From positions 271,100-335,099 of the forward strand of contig NZ_QXIO01000005.1 in the NCBI RefSeq assembly GCF_003545765.1: DNA of 64,000 nucleotides, read 5' to 3'. Source of the stretch: Colwellia sp. RSH04 (GTDB lineage: Bacteria; Pseudomonadota; Gammaproteobacteria; Enterobacterales; Alteromonadaceae). A program made the position numbers and the translations under genes. The notes below the pieces were generated by a model, which worked only from the letters and a program-made list of their open reading frames with translations, was not told the origin of the DNA and did not search any database. This document shows positions 49,073-59,279 of the stretch, piece after piece. How positions within the stretch are numbered: position 1 is the stretch's first letter; each line of letters begins with the position of its first letter.

Positions 49073-50677
49073 TTGATCACTACATCGAATATCACAATGC
49101 AATTTGGCGCTGAGCCTTTATTTGAAAACATTTCTGCCAAATTTGGCAACGGTAACCGTTACGGATTGATCGGTGCTAACGGCTGTGGCAAATCTACATT
49201 CATGAAAATACTCAGCGGAGAGTTAGCTCCTAGCTCAGGAAATGTGTCGATTTCTGTGGGCAATAAAGTAGGTACTCTGAGTCAAGATCAATTCGCTTTT
49301 GAACAATACAGTGTTATTGATACTGTGATTATGGGTGATGTGGCGTTGTGGAAAGTAAAACAAGAAAGAGACAGCATATACGCACAAGCTGAAATGAGCG
49401 AAGCCGATGGTATGCGTGTTGGTGATTTGGAAAGTCAATTTGCTGAAATGGACGGTTATAGTGCCGAAAGTCGTGCGGGTGAAATATTATTAGAAGCAGG
49501 TATTGAAGAGTCATTGCATTACGGTTTAATGCAACAAGTTGCACCCGGTTGGAAGTTACGGGTATTACTAGCGCAAGCCTTGTTTGCTAATCCTGATATT
49601 TTATTGCTCGATGAACCGACCAATAACTTGGATATTCACACTATTAGTTGGTTAGAAGGTGAATTGAACAAACGTAAATGTACCATGATTATAATTTCTC
49701 ATGACAGACATTTTCTTAATGCTGTATGTACACATATGGCTGATATTGATTACGGTGAGTTACGCATATACCCAGGAAATTATGAATTCTTCTTGGCGCA
49801 ATCAGCGCTATTACGTGAGCAATTACTTGCGGGTAATGCAAAAAAATCAGCAGAAATTGAAGAGCTACAAGACTTCGTTAATCGTTTTGGTGCCAATGCT
49901 TCTAAGGCCAAACAAGCGAGCTCTCGCGCTAAAAAAATGGATAAAATCAAGCTTGATGATGTTAAGGCTTCAAGTCGCATTACGCCAAACATTGCTTTTG
50001 CGCCAGGTAAAAAAATGTACCGCCAAGCCTTAGAGCTTGAAAACTTAGGTCATGGCTTTGACAATGAAATGTTGTTTGATAAAGGTGATTTACTTTTAGA
50101 AGCAGGAAGTAAACTTGCTATTATTGGCGAGAATGGCGTAGGTAAAACCACATTTTTACGTTGTTTAATGAACGAATTAAAACAAGACTTAGGTGTCGTA
50201 AAGTGGTCTGACAATGCTACTCTAGGGTATTGCCCTCAAGACAGCAGTCACTTTTTCGACAATGACTTAACTTTGATGGACTGGATGTCTCAATGGCGCA
50301 GACCTTGCCATAATGACTTAATGGTACGAGGCATGTTAGGACGGTTGTTGTTTACCGAAGACGATGCCAACAAGAAAGCGCGCAATTGTTCGGGTGGTGA
50401 AAAAAACCGCTTGTTATTCGGTATGTTAATGATGCAAGACATCAACGTATTGATAATGGATGAGCCAACAAACCATATGGATATTGAAGCGATAGATGCG
50501 CTTAATAACGCACTGAAAGCGTTTGAAGGAACATTGATTTTTGTCAGTCACGATCGTGAGTTTGTCTCAAGCTTAGCAACACGTATTATCGATATTAAAG
50601 ATAAAAAATTAGTTAACTTTCAAGGCTCGTTAGATGAATATTTAGCGAGTGAAATTAATCAGCAAAAAGTCGCGTAA
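49073..50677 (+). CDS. ybiT: ABC-F ATPase (YbiT-like)
   Basis: Ribosome-associated ABC-F protein of 534 residues with two ATPase domains and no membrane part. Walker A motifs are GANGCGKST and GENGVGKTT; signatures are [16 protein letters not shown] (degenerate) and [14 protein letters not shown]; Walker B regions are [11 protein letters not shown] and [11 protein letters not shown]. The start is TTG at 49073, supported by AGGA upstream and by the [20 protein letters not shown] opening typical of YbiT. Confidence 0.92.
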   Translation: MITTSNITMQFGAEPLFENISAKFGNGNRYGLIGANGCGKSTFMKILSGELAPSSGNVSISVGNKVGTLSQDQFAFEQYSVIDTVIMGDVALWKVKQERDSIYAQAEMSEADGMRVGDLESQFAEMDGYSAESRAGEILLEAGIEESLHYGLMQQVAPGWKLRVLLAQALFANPDILLLDEPTNNLDIHTISWLEGELNKRKCTMIIISHDRHFLNAVCTHMADIDYGELRIYPGNYEFFLAQSALLREQLLAGNAKKSAEIEELQDFVNRFGANASKAKQASSRAKKMDKIKLDDVKASSRITPNIAFAPGKKMYRQALELENLGHGFDNEMLFDKGDLLLEAGSKLAIIGENGVGKTTFLRCLMNELKQDLGVVKWSDNATLGYCPQDSSHFFDNDLTLMDWMSQWRRPCHNDLMVRGMLGRLLFTEDDANKKARNCSGGEKNRLLFGMLMMQDINVLIMDEPTNHMDIEAIDALNNALKAFEGTLIFVSHDREFVSSLATRIIDIKDKKLVNFQGSLDEYLASEINQQKVA

Positions 50678-50703
50678 CGCCACTAAAAAACTAAGGCATG
50701 CTT

Positions 50704-51162
50704 ATGATAAATAATGATATTCTTCGTCGAATTAGCAAAATATTTGCTTTTAATAATGAAAAACTTTTGACGATATTTTCTTTAAGTCAATGTGATATTA
50801 CTGCTGAACAATTAGATTGTTTTTTTAAAGAAAAGAACGATCCACAGTATAAAGAATTATTAGATATTGAACTGGCAAGCTTTTTAAATGGATTAATCAT
50901 TGAAAAAAGAGGGAAACAAGATGGCCCTCAACGACAACCAGAGCAAGTATTAAACAATAATATTGTCTTTAATAAACTTAAAATTGCGCTTGCGTTAAAA
51001 GCCGATGATGTGATTGCTATTCTCGACATGGCAAACCTTAACTTAGGTAAATATGAGTTAAGTGCGTTCTTTAGAAATATTAATCATAAACATTACCGTG
51101 AATGTAGTGACCAAGTATTGTCTACTTTCTTAAGTGGTTTGCAGATAAAATATCAAAGGTAA
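50704..51162 (+). CDS. DUF1456 protein (YehS-like)
   Basis: A 152-residue protein made of two copies of the DUF1456 helical unit, each with NNDILRRI- or NNIVFNKL-type openings. The ATG at 50704 is chosen because AAGG lies 7 bp upstream, while the ATG at 50698 would be only 1 bp from it. It starts 26 bp after ybiT and 5 bp before the helicase gene. Function unknown. Confidence 0.87.
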   Translation: MINNDILRRISKIFAFNNEKLLTIFSLSQCDITAEQLDCFFKEKNDPQYKELLDIELASFLNGLIIEKRGKQDGPQRQPEQVLNNNIVFNKLKIALALKADDVIAILDMANLNLGKYELSAFFRNINHKHYRECSDQVLSTFLSGLQIKYQR

Positions 51163-51167
51163 TAGTT

Positions 51168-52352
51168 ATGCCGTTTTCTAAGTTAGGGTTAACAGAGCCT
51201 GTTACCAAAGCAATTAATGAGCTGGGTTACACCGAGCCAACAGCCATTCAAAAACAAGCAATTCCGGTTGTTTTAACGGGGAAAGACTTAATTGCGGCAG
51301 CACAAACAGGTACAGGAAAAACGGCGAGCTTTGTTTTACCTACATTAGAATTACTTAATAATGGCCATAAACTACGTGGAAAACGTATTCAAGCACTTGT
51401 ATTAACACCTACGCGTGAATTGGCTGTACAAGTTGAAGCAAGTATAGAAAAGTACAGTAAATATTTAAACTTAAGCTCAATGGCAATGTATGGTGGCGTA
51501 GACTCTGCACCACAAAAACAGGCGTTGATTTGGGGTGTTGATATTCTCGTTGCCACACCAGGTCGACTGTTAGATATGGCCCACCAACGAGCATTACATT
51601 TTGATGAATTAAAAGTATTGGTTTTGGATGAAGCAGACAGAATGCTTGATATGGGGTTTATTGATGACATCAATAAAATTATCGAACGTTTACCGAAACA
51701 GCGACAAAACTTATTGTTTTCTGCCACTATTTCAACTGATGTTCGCGCCTTAGCAAAAAGAACCATCAATAATGCTGTAGAAATCTCTATTTCACCTGAC
51801 GAGTCTTCCAAGCCCAAAATTGATCAATGGTTAGTCACGGTTGATAAGAGCAATAAATCAGCTTTACTCAGCTTTTTAATTAAAGAACACCAATGGCAGC
51901 AGGCGCTTATTTTTATTGAGACAAAACATGGTGCAGCAAAATTAGTAAGTCAGTTAGAAAAACGTGGCATTAGTGCTGAATCGATACACGGAGGAAGAAC
52001 TCAAGCCGTTCGTGAGCAAATATTAGCAGACTTTAAATCAGGTAAAATTACGATGTTAGTGTCAACGGGCATTGCGGCTCGTGGTATTGATATTGGTGAA
52101 CTTGAGCGAGTGGTTAATTATGATTTACCCGCACAAGCAGATGAATATATACACCGTATTGGTCGTACTGGTAGAGCAGGAGCGACTGGCGAAGCCATCT
52201 CGTTAGTGTCAAAAGATAATTTTAGAGAACTTTGCGCCATAGAAAGTCGCTTAGGACATATCATTACAAGAAAAGAATTTGAGGATTTTCCCGTAAAAAA
52301 AATCGTGCCTGTTTCAATATTAAATTATGTGCCTAAGGGTAAAAAACAGTAA
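51168..52352 (+). CDS. DEAD-box RNA helicase, RhlE-like
   Basis: A 394-residue ATP-dependent RNA helicase. Motifs in order: Q motif GYTEPTAIQKQAIP, Walker A AAQTGTGKT, TPTRELA, TPGRL, DEAD box VLDEADRMLDMGF, SAT (LLFSATIS), and HRIGRTGRAG. The C-terminal tail is short. RhlE-like helicases act in ribosome assembly and RNA decay. It follows the DUF1456 gene by 5 bp. Confidence 0.92.
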   Translation: MPFSKLGLTEPVTKAINELGYTEPTAIQKQAIPVVLTGKDLIAAAQTGTGKTASFVLPTLELLNNGHKLRGKRIQALVLTPTRELAVQVEASIEKYSKYLNLSSMAMYGGVDSAPQKQALIWGVDILVATPGRLLDMAHQRALHFDELKVLVLDEADRMLDMGFIDDINKIIERLPKQRQNLLFSATISTDVRALAKRTINNAVEISISPDESSKPKIDQWLVTVDKSNKSALLSFLIKEHQWQQALIFIETKHGAAKLVSQLEKRGISAESIHGGRTQAVREQILADFKSGKITMLVSTGIAARGIDIGELERVVNYDLPAQADEYIHRIGRTGRAGATGEAISLVSKDNFRELCAIESRLGHIITRKEFEDFPVKKIVPVSILNYVPKGKKQ

Positions 52353-52369
52353 TACTTTCTTTGGCATGT

Positions 52370-52409
52370 AGACTTCGTTCCTTAAAGTAAAGAACTCAGA
52401 ACGAAGTCT
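52370..52409. repeat. Hairpin: 11-bp perfect inverted repeat
   Basis: AGACTTCGTTC (52370-52380) and GAACGAAGTCT (52399-52409) flank an 18-bp loop just after the helicase gene. No T run follows, so it is an uncertain terminator. Confidence 0.7.
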
Positions 52410-52444
52410 TTAGTTAAACTATAGCGTTCAGCTTCAGGCTATTA

Positions 52445-52504
52445 GTTAACTTTATTGTATTTATCCAAGAAGCGTTGTGCGTTTCTTGAATAAATACAAT
52501 TAAC
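52445..52504. repeat. Long hairpin, about 21-bp arms
   Basis: The arm from ATTGTATTTAT to AAGCG (about 52454-52474) pairs with 52480-52500 with two mismatches around a TTGTG loop; GTTAAC and TTAAC bound it. It could be an RNA structure, a repetitive palindromic unit or a decayed mobile end. The rest of the 615-bp gap (52353-52967) shows nothing else. Confidence 0.7.
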
Positions 52505-52967
52505 ATTACACCCATAACTTCCATTTTTTCAGCGGCTTATTTGGTATTTATACGAGGCTGAGCTTATGTCATGAGTTGATCCCCATAAACAAGTGAAAAC
52601 GCGGAATAAAGAGCAACTTGACGCTGTTCTTGAGATACGTTTAACAGCATTTACTTTTTGATGTCGTTCATTTATGTAGAATAACGACACATTAAACACT
52701 ACACCTTAGTTAAATCATGATTAGCTCATACAAAATTCGTACTCGAAAGTTCACCTTGCACTAACATCATTTTTGACTTGATCACCTGAATTATCGTAAA
52801 TAAATTATTTATCCTATACTTATCAAAAATCAATTTAGCATCACAAAATTAGATATGGGTAAATTAATGATTAAAGATAAGGTTTAGCAGTTTTGTTAAT
52901 TACGCATACCTTTGTGAAAGTTATTCATGCTTTTAACCAACAATACAATAGAGCGATTTTTCATCTG

Positions 52968-54362
52968 ATGAAGAAGATCGTTTTACTCTTTTTATTCATT
53001 ATAACTTTGCCCGTGATTGCTCAACAAGACATTAAAACGTTGAAGTACTGTGTTGATCCTGATTGGATGCCATTTGAAGGAGTAGTTAATGGCAAACATA
53101 CCGGAATTGCAAGTGACTACCTCGAACTCTTTTCGCAATCATTACCCTATAAATTTATTCTGGTATCAACAAACTCATGGAAAGAAAGCACAGACTTTCT
53201 TAAATCAGGTAAATGTGATTTAACCTTAATGCTCAATAGTTCCGCAGAAAGAGAAAAATACCTAACCTTTAGCTTACCTTATTTTTTTGGCCCTAATGTA
53301 CTGGTGACTAAGGGCGGGATGCCATTTATACAAGATTTAACGGCGATTGGTGATATGACACTCGGCGTAGTGTCGGGATATCGATTACTTGAAGAGATCC
53401 CTATGTATTACCCTGAAATTAAGATAAAAGTCCTTAGTTCGGAGGAAGCTGGTTTACTTTCGGTAAATCAAGGTGATATAGATGCCTTTGTGGGGTCGTT
53501 ATACTCGATTAATTTGAGTATTAATACATTAAATTTACAGTCTGTAAAAATTAATGGCTGGATTTCATTGCAAGATAAACTTCGAATTGGATTTACTAAG
53601 CCCAATGCACACTTAACCCCTATATTTAATAAAACTATCGAAAAAATTTCATCAAAACAACACAATGATATTTTAATGAGGTGGAGTGATGTCAGGGTTG
53701 TAAAACAGACAGATTATACTGTGCTGTATTATTTTATCAGTGGAATGAGTTTACTTTTCATTGTTTTCTTATGGCGTTATCTTGTTTCTATAAAAATATC
53801 TAATGCGCTAAAACATAAAAATAAAGAGTTAGAACAAATAAGAGAAGAGTTACTTTTTGTAAATAAGGAACTTGAATATTTATCATTCCATGACAACTTA
53901 ACAAATTTATATAATCGTCATTATTTCATGTCGACTTTAAACGATCATTTAAATCAGTTGGCTAGGCAGGAGATTGATTCATGTATTCTAATGGTTGACC
54001 TTGATTTTTTTAAAAAAATAAATGATGAATTTGGCCATGCAGTAGGAGACAAAATATTACAGCAATTCTCAGCATTACTTTTAAATGCATTAAGGGCAGG
54101 TGATATAGCTGCTAGGTGGGGTGGGGAAGAGTTTGTAGTGCTCTTACCTGAAACTGATAATAACAGTTCTCTCACTTTAGCCAAAAGGTTGATTGAAGCT
54201 GTAGAACATCATTCGTTTGATTTAAATATTAACTTAACTATTAGTATTGGAGTATCTCAATTTAAAGATAACGATACTATTGAATCTTGGATTGAGCGTG
54301 CAGATACAGCACTTTATCAAGCTAAAAATGAAGGTCGAAACTGTATTAAAGAGTCTCTTTAA
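52968..54362 (+). CDS. Sensor diguanylate cyclase with one family 3 solute-binding domain
   Basis: 464 residues from the ATG at 52968, which opens directly into a signal peptide (MKKIVLLFLFIITLPVIAQQ); the longer frame from 52893 adds a non-conserved stretch. A family 3 solute-binding domain (about 25-245) is followed by one membrane helix (about 257-277), a coiled coil and a GGDEF domain with active site RWGGEEF and an RAGD inhibition site. It should synthesise c-di-GMP in response to a periplasmic ligand. Confidence 0.88.
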   Translation: MKKIVLLFLFIITLPVIAQQDIKTLKYCVDPDWMPFEGVVNGKHTGIASDYLELFSQSLPYKFILVSTNSWKESTDFLKSGKCDLTLMLNSSAEREKYLTFSLPYFFGPNVLVTKGGMPFIQDLTAIGDMTLGVVSGYRLLEEIPMYYPEIKIKVLSSEEAGLLSVNQGDIDAFVGSLYSINLSINTLNLQSVKINGWISLQDKLRIGFTKPNAHLTPIFNKTIEKISSKQHNDILMRWSDVRVVKQTDYTVLYYFISGMSLLFIVFLWRYLVSIKISNALKHKNKELEQIREELLFVNKELEYLSFHDNLTNLYNRHYFMSTLNDHLNQLARQEIDSCILMVDLDFFKKINDEFGHAVGDKILQQFSALLLNALRAGDIAARWGGEEFVVLLPETDNNSSLTLAKRLIEAVEHHSFDLNINLTISIGVSQFKDNDTIESWIERADTALYQAKNEGRNCIKESL

Positions 54363-54421
54363 AAGCTTAATTTGTTCTAATGTCACTCTAAATGCTCACT
54401 TCTTTATGTAGATTAGTATAA

Positions 54422-54451
54422 TTACCACCTATCGTAACATTCCTGTATAAT
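54422..54451 (+). promoter_or_regulatory. Putative promoter of the truncated rimO copy
   Basis: TTACCA (54422-54427) and TATAAT (54446-54451) with an 18-bp spacer. The TATAAT and the bases after it (CCTG-GCATTAAACA) recur before intact rimO at 59145, so the -10 region was duplicated with the gene's 5' end. Confidence 0.5.
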
Positions 54452-54583
54452 CCTGAGCATTAAACAACAGTCTGCAAACACATTTAGTTTGCAATAAAGG
54501 CAGTTAAATCACAATTTTTGACGTTGCTCTTCTCTTTATTAGATATAAGCACCAGTATAGAATAAGAGCAAGTAGAGATACCT

Positions 54584-54784
54584 ATGACCGTAGAACAATA
54601 CATTCCTAGCGATAAGCTGCAAACACCTACAAAAAGCAGTAACTCAAACGAAAGCCAAACAACCACGTTAGACATCCCTTCTAAAATGATTGAAGAGCAA
54701 CATAACGAAGTTGTTAACTCAGATAAAGAATCTACTCTTGTTTCTGAAAAAGCTGCAAAGGTGGGCTTCGTAAGTCTTGGCTGA
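54584..54784 (+). pseudogene. Truncated 5' end of rimO
   Basis: 66 codons, MTVEQYIPSDKLQ to [10 protein letters not shown], then TGA at 54782-54784. From codon 33 on it is identical to intact rimO (59280-60737); before that, the two N-termini differ in sequence and length. The break falls exactly before the first iron-sulfur cysteine of RimO (SLGC). It cannot be functional and marks the left side of the accessory island. Confidence 0.93.
54680..54783 (+). repeat. 104-bp perfect direct repeat, left copy
   Basis: Identical base for base to 59352-59455. It ends at GTCTTGGCTG, where the truncated and intact rimO copies part. Together with the second copy it brackets the abiE/primase-helicase island; recombination between them would excise the island and leave one complete rimO. 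Confidence 0.92.
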
Positions 54785-54921
54785 CCTGAAGTCTAAGATA
54801 AATCCAAGCTACAGCCCTTGTTCTATCAATACTTATATCAATCCAATCCACTTTTTAACTATCTAATTCCGAAAAATAACTCCGTTATTTTACAAATTTT
54901 TCTATTAATATTTAAAACACC

Positions 54922-54960
54922 TTGTTTACTTAAATACAATAACGTACATTTAAAGTGTAC
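54922..54960 (+). promoter_or_regulatory. Promoter and operator of the abiE operon
   Basis: TTGTTT (54922-54927) and TACATT (54945-54950) are 17 bp apart. The inverted repeat GTACATTTAAAGTGTAC (54944-54960) covers the -10. AbiEi proteins repress their own operon through inverted repeats, so this is the likely AbiEi operator. Confidence 0.6.
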
Positions 54961-54983
54961 TTATTTGTTTTTTGGTAAATTAA

Positions 54984-55754
54984 ATGTCAACTAAACTGAA
55001 ATGGATAAATGATCAATTATCACAGTTTGAACTACTGCTAATGCCGTATTTAAACCAACACGATATATCACGCTCGCATGTGCAAAATTATGTGAAAAGT
55101 GGTTGGTTAGAAGTAGTTGCCAACGGTGTTTATAAAAAACCAAGTCAAAACATATCTTGGAGTTCAGCACTTTCTGCATTGCAATACCAGCATGGCAGTT
55201 CATTACATCTTTCAGGGCTTTCAAGTCTAGCGTATCAAGGACTATCTCATTACCTCACTATGGGTAATGAAACTGTTCAGCTTAATTCTATAAAAGCGAT
55301 AAGATCACCTAAATGGTTATTTTCTCAACATTGGCAGATAGAATATAAGTGCTCTAAAGTATTAGACGAACTCCATGAAAATGATTTAATAGAGTTAACC
55401 GTTAATAACCAAACAATCAAGTCGAGCGTAATAGAATTAGCTGTTTTAGAAGTGTTAGAGAAAGTAACGGACGAAAGTAGTTTTATATTTGCTTCTGAAT
55501 TGTTTCAAGGATTAACGTCGTTAAGACCTAGAAAACTTCAATCATTATTAGAAAGGTCATCTTCGGTAAAGGTGAAACGCCTTTTCTTGTTTCTAGCACA
55601 TTATAATCAACATCCTTGGCTTAAACGGTTAGATGAGAGCAAATTAGATCTTGGCTCTGGTAACCGTCAAGTAGTGAAGGGCGGTTATGTCGATAGGCAG
55701 TATAAGATAACCGTGCCATTGAAGTTTAAAGATATGGAGTTAGAAAATGGATAA
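54984..55754 (+). CDS. abiEi: AbiEi-family antitoxin/autorepressor
   Basis: A 256-residue protein with an N-terminal winged-helix domain (HDISRSHVQNYVKSGWLEVV, then ANGVYKKPSQ) and the AbiEi C-terminal region. In type IV toxin-antitoxin systems AbiEi counteracts the AbiEii nucleotidyltransferase toxin and represses the operon. Its stop overlaps the toxin start by 8 bp (ATGGATAA), a typical coupled arrangement. It is the first gene of the island in rimO. Confidence 0.87.
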   Translation: MSTKLKWINDQLSQFELLLMPYLNQHDISRSHVQNYVKSGWLEVVANGVYKKPSQNISWSSALSALQYQHGSSLHLSGLSSLAYQGLSHYLTMGNETVQLNSIKAIRSPKWLFSQHWQIEYKCSKVLDELHENDLIELTVNNQTIKSSVIELAVLEVLEKVTDESSFIFASELFQGLTSLRPRKLQSLLERSSSVKVKRLFLFLAHYNQHPWLKRLDESKLDLGSGNRQVVKGGYVDRQYKITVPLKFKDMELENG

Positions 55755-56673
55755 AAATAGTCATTATTACAAACAAGTCCAATTGTTAATCTCTGTATTG
55801 CCTTATGTTGCTGAGGAAAAATGTTTCGCCCTAAAAGGTGGCACTGCAATTAATTTATTCATACAAGACTTTCCTAGGTTGTCAGTTGATATTGATTTGG
55901 CCTACATGTTACTAGAGCAAAGAGATGAAGCTATAGTTAATGTTCGAGGAGCATTAAACCGTATCGCTAAACAGATTAGTAGTTCAGGGATAGCAAAAGC
56001 AGAGTTGCAACTTAATAGACCTGATGAAATGCGTATCATTGTGACAGGACAGCAAGCACAAATAAAAGTTGAAGTTTCACCAGTAATGAGAGGCACTTTA
56101 AAGCCAGCAATTGAAATGGATCTTATTGAGTCAGTAGAAGATGAGTTTGGCTATGCTAGCATTGACGTGGTTTCATTAGCTGATTTATATGGCGGTAAAA
56201 TTTGTGCTGCACTTGATAGACAGCATCCAAGAGATCTTTTTGACATTAAATTACTCCTTGAGCAACAAGGTTTGTCTGTAGGCATTGATAGAGCTATTTT
56301 TGATGGTTTTATTGCATATTTGTTAAGTCACCCAAGGCCTATTGCTGAAGTGATGTCTCCTCGACTTAAAGATATCAAAAACTCATTTATTCATGAGTTC
56401 AATGGGATGACAACACAAGCTGTAACAGTTGATGAGCTTATTGAGATACCAAATAAATTAATAGCTGCGTTAAAAACTCACTTTACTGAACGAGATTTTG
56501 ATTTTTTGCTGTCGTTTAAATCAGGAAAGCCTAATTGGGAACTTGCACCTGATAGTAATATTGCTAATTTACCCGCGGTGAAATGGAAATTAATTAACAT
56601 TAATAAAATGAGCATGGATAAAAAATCGCAAGCAGTAGATAAACTAACTCATGTGCTAACGCAGTGGCTGTAA
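55747..56673 (+). CDS. abiEii: AbiEii-family nucleotidyltransferase toxin
   Basis: A 308-residue toxin of the AbiEii/AbiGii nucleotidyltransferase family, members of which attach nucleotides to tRNA and stop growth. The polymerase-beta-type motif is intact: ALKGGTAINLF followed by LSVDIDLAY, then KVEVSP and the conserved KICAALDRQHPRDLFDIK. It is coupled to abiEi and followed after 4 bp by the primase-helicase frame, so three genes form one operon. Confidence 0.88.
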   Translation: MDKNSHYYKQVQLLISVLPYVAEEKCFALKGGTAINLFIQDFPRLSVDIDLAYMLLEQRDEAIVNVRGALNRIAKQISSSGIAKAELQLNRPDEMRIIVTGQQAQIKVEVSPVMRGTLKPAIEMDLIESVEDEFGYASIDVVSLADLYGGKICAALDRQHPRDLFDIKLLLEQQGLSVGIDRAIFDGFIAYLLSHPRPIAEVMSPRLKDIKNSFIHEFNGMTTQAVTVDELIEIPNKLIAALKTHFTERDFDFLLSFKSGKPNWELAPDSNIANLPAVKWKLININKMSMDKKSQAVDKLTHVLTQWL

Positions 56674-56677
56674 GCGC

Positions 56678-59107
56678 ATGGATGAAAGAGAGCAGATAGT
56701 TCATCAGTTAACTGAAATAGATACAAAACTATCGCGGTTAAAAGCTGAGCAAGAAAGTTTACTTATAGCGCGAAAAAAACTATTACAACTTGATGATCAA
56801 CTCCTCGCTAATAACTTTAACCAATATGCGCCAGTAGAAGATAAAATCGAACTGTTTTTATCTTATTTTAAAGGGAGGCCAGATATCTACCCTTTTAGAT
56901 GGGAGTCTAAAAATGGTCGCAGTGGTTATTCACCTGCTTGTTGAAATGAGTGGCAGCCTAAGGTTTGTAATAAGCCAAAAATAAGTTGTACCGAATGTAA
57001 TAATCAAAACTTTAAAGTTCTTGATGAGAATGCGATATTTGAGCATTTAAAGGGGATTAAAACTTTAGGGGTATATCCGCTATTAACCGATAACACAACC
57101 TACTTATTAGCTGCTGACTTTGACAAGACAGATTGGTTTGAATCGATAACAGCATTTGCTAGTAGTTGTGAAATATTAAATATTCCTTATATTCTTGAGC
57201 GATCCCGTAGTGGTAATGGTGGCCATATATGGGTGTTTTTCTCTCATCCCGTTCAAGCAAGTGATGCTAGAAAACTCGGTAATGCCTTATTAAATAAAAC
57301 GATGGAGCTTTATCCATCTCTTTCCTTTGATTGTTTCGATAGATTATTTCCTAACCAAGATATTATGCCAGAAGGGGGCTTTGGTAATTTGATCGCCTTA
57401 CCTTTGCAATTTTCACCTAGGCAATTGGGTAATAGCATATTTATAGATAAAGAAGGACTTCCTTTTAATGACCAATGGGCAAAGTTAGCGTCCATTGAGA
57501 AACTGTCTCCGTCGCGACTTAGTCAGCACCTTACCGAATTAGTTGATATCTCAAGTACTAACGACGAAACTTCCTCAGATGATTGTAAAAATAAACCTTG
57601 GCAGCGTAGTGCAATATCAAAGAGTGGCCAGAGAGAAGTTATTAAAGTAGACAATTGCCCTGAGAAAATATCACTCGTTTTAGCAAATCAAGTTTACATT
57701 CCAATTTCAAATTTGCCAGGGAAAATCACGTCAAGTTTAAAGCGATGTGCAGTGTTTGCTAATCCAGAGTTTTTCAAACGACAAGCATTAAGGTTTTCAA
57801 CTATCGGCACTAGTCGATATATTTGTGCGGCTCATATAGAAGATAACTATTTGATCTTACCTAGAGGTTGTTTACCTGACATTGAAAATATTTTGTCTCA
57901 ACAAAACATTTCCATTGAGCATGATGATAAACGCTTTGAGGGAGAGCTATTAAGTAAAATAAAATTTAGCGGCAAACTGAAAAGCCAGCAAACAAAAGCT
58001 GTGAATGCATTGCTTGAAAAAGATAATGGGGTTTTTGTTGCGTCAACGGGATTTGGTAAAACAGTAACAGGATTAGCGCTAATAGCTAAACGAAAAACTA
58101 ATACGCTCATTTTAGTACATAATCGACAACTAGCTGAGCAATGACTTGAACGTATAAAAGTGTTCTTAACCAATGTAGAAGTTGGTAGTTTATTAGGCGG
58201 TAAAGATAAACTGAGTTACCAAGTTGATGTTGCTACTTATCAAAGTTTAGTGAGTAGGAATGGTTTAGATATTAAACCTGCCATTGAAAAATATGGGCAA
58301 ATTATCATTGATGAGTGCCATCATTTACCCGCCTCAAATTATGAGACATTGGTAAAATCGGCTAATGCTCGTTATATTCACGGATTAACTGCAACACCTA
58401 AACGTCAAGATGGGTTAGAGAAGTTAATGCATTTTCAATTAGGTGGTGTTGTGTTTAAGGCAACTGCATCAACTCATAAATTTGAGCAACATGTGAAAGT
58501 GATTAATACCAGAATTAGCTTTCCTAAGTCGTGGGATGATCCTGAGCAGAAACCTCATATCTCTGAAGTTTATCAATATTTAATGCTGAATCAACAACGG
58601 AATCAGCTCATCATAAAAGCGGTTATTGAATCGGTAAAAAATAAACGGATAGTTATGGTATTAACTGAACGTAAAGAGCATATAACAATACTCGCTGAAA
58701 TGCTGACAAGTGAGGGTGTTAATGTCATTGAGTTACATGGCTCTATTTCAGCTAAACAAAGACAACAACGCATAGAAAAGTTACAACACCATGATCCTAA
58801 TGCTGACACATTAGAAAATGATAGTAATAATCAATTTGTAATATTAGCAACGGGTAAATATGTTGGTGAAGGCTTTGACTTACCTTATCTAGATACTTTG
58901 TTTATTACACTGCCGATAGCATGGAAGGGCATTTTGGCTCAATATGCTGGTCGAATACAGCGAGAGTGGAGCACAAAGAAAGTTATTCAAGTTTACGACT
59001 TTGTTGATGATTACATAACACTTAAGCGTATGTGGGCAAAGCGCGAAAAAGGCTATAAGGCGCTTGGTTATACTTTTGATGAGCAAAGAAGCTTAGAGCT
59101 TAATTAA
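56678..59107 (+). pseudogene. TOTE-type primase-helicase with two in-frame TGA codons
   Basis: One 810-codon frame without frameshift, interrupted only by TGA at codon 89 (56942-56944) and codon 489 (58142-58144). Order: N-terminal coiled coil (1-40), archaeo-eukaryotic primase domain (about 55-310; GRSGYSPAC, AADFDK with the DxD pair, ERSRSGNGGHIWVFF, NQDIMPEGGFGNLIALPLQ), then a superfamily II helicase (Walker A STGFGKT, IIIDECHH, LTATPKR, QYAGRIQREW). The second TGA replaces the Trp usual in QLAEQW. Proteins of this kind are described as TOTE conflict systems. It may be a recent pseudogene or be read through. Confidence 0.82.
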
Positions 59108-59144
59108 AAAATATCGATTGATTTCCTCAAAACCTACTTTGCTG

Positions 59145-59150
59145 TATAAT
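59145..59150 (+). promoter_or_regulatory. -10 box of intact rimO
   Basis: TATAAT in the duplicated context CTGTATAATCCTG, 130 bp upstream of the rimO start. Between it and the start, GTTTGC-ATAAAGGCAG is also shared with the left copy. No convincing -35 is seen, since the sequence upstream belongs to the island. Confidence 0.5.
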
Positions 59151-59279
59151 CCTGCGCATTAAACAGCTGCCTTAGCGCTTATTCCAAGTAAAGACTGAGT
59201 TTGCGATAAAGGCAGTTAAATCACCACTTATGACGCTTTAACCTCATGGTTTGAGCCAGTTAAAGCAGCAGAGCGCAAT

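Noticed and set aside
54584..54784. Truncated rimO frame as a real small gene
   Set aside because: Its last 104 bp are identical to intact rimO and it stops where the island begins, so it is a duplication remnant.
56942..56944. Selenocysteine at the first TGA of the primase-helicase
   Set aside because: No selenocysteine insertion element was recognised after it, and the family has no known selenoprotein; Trp readthrough or mutation is more likely.
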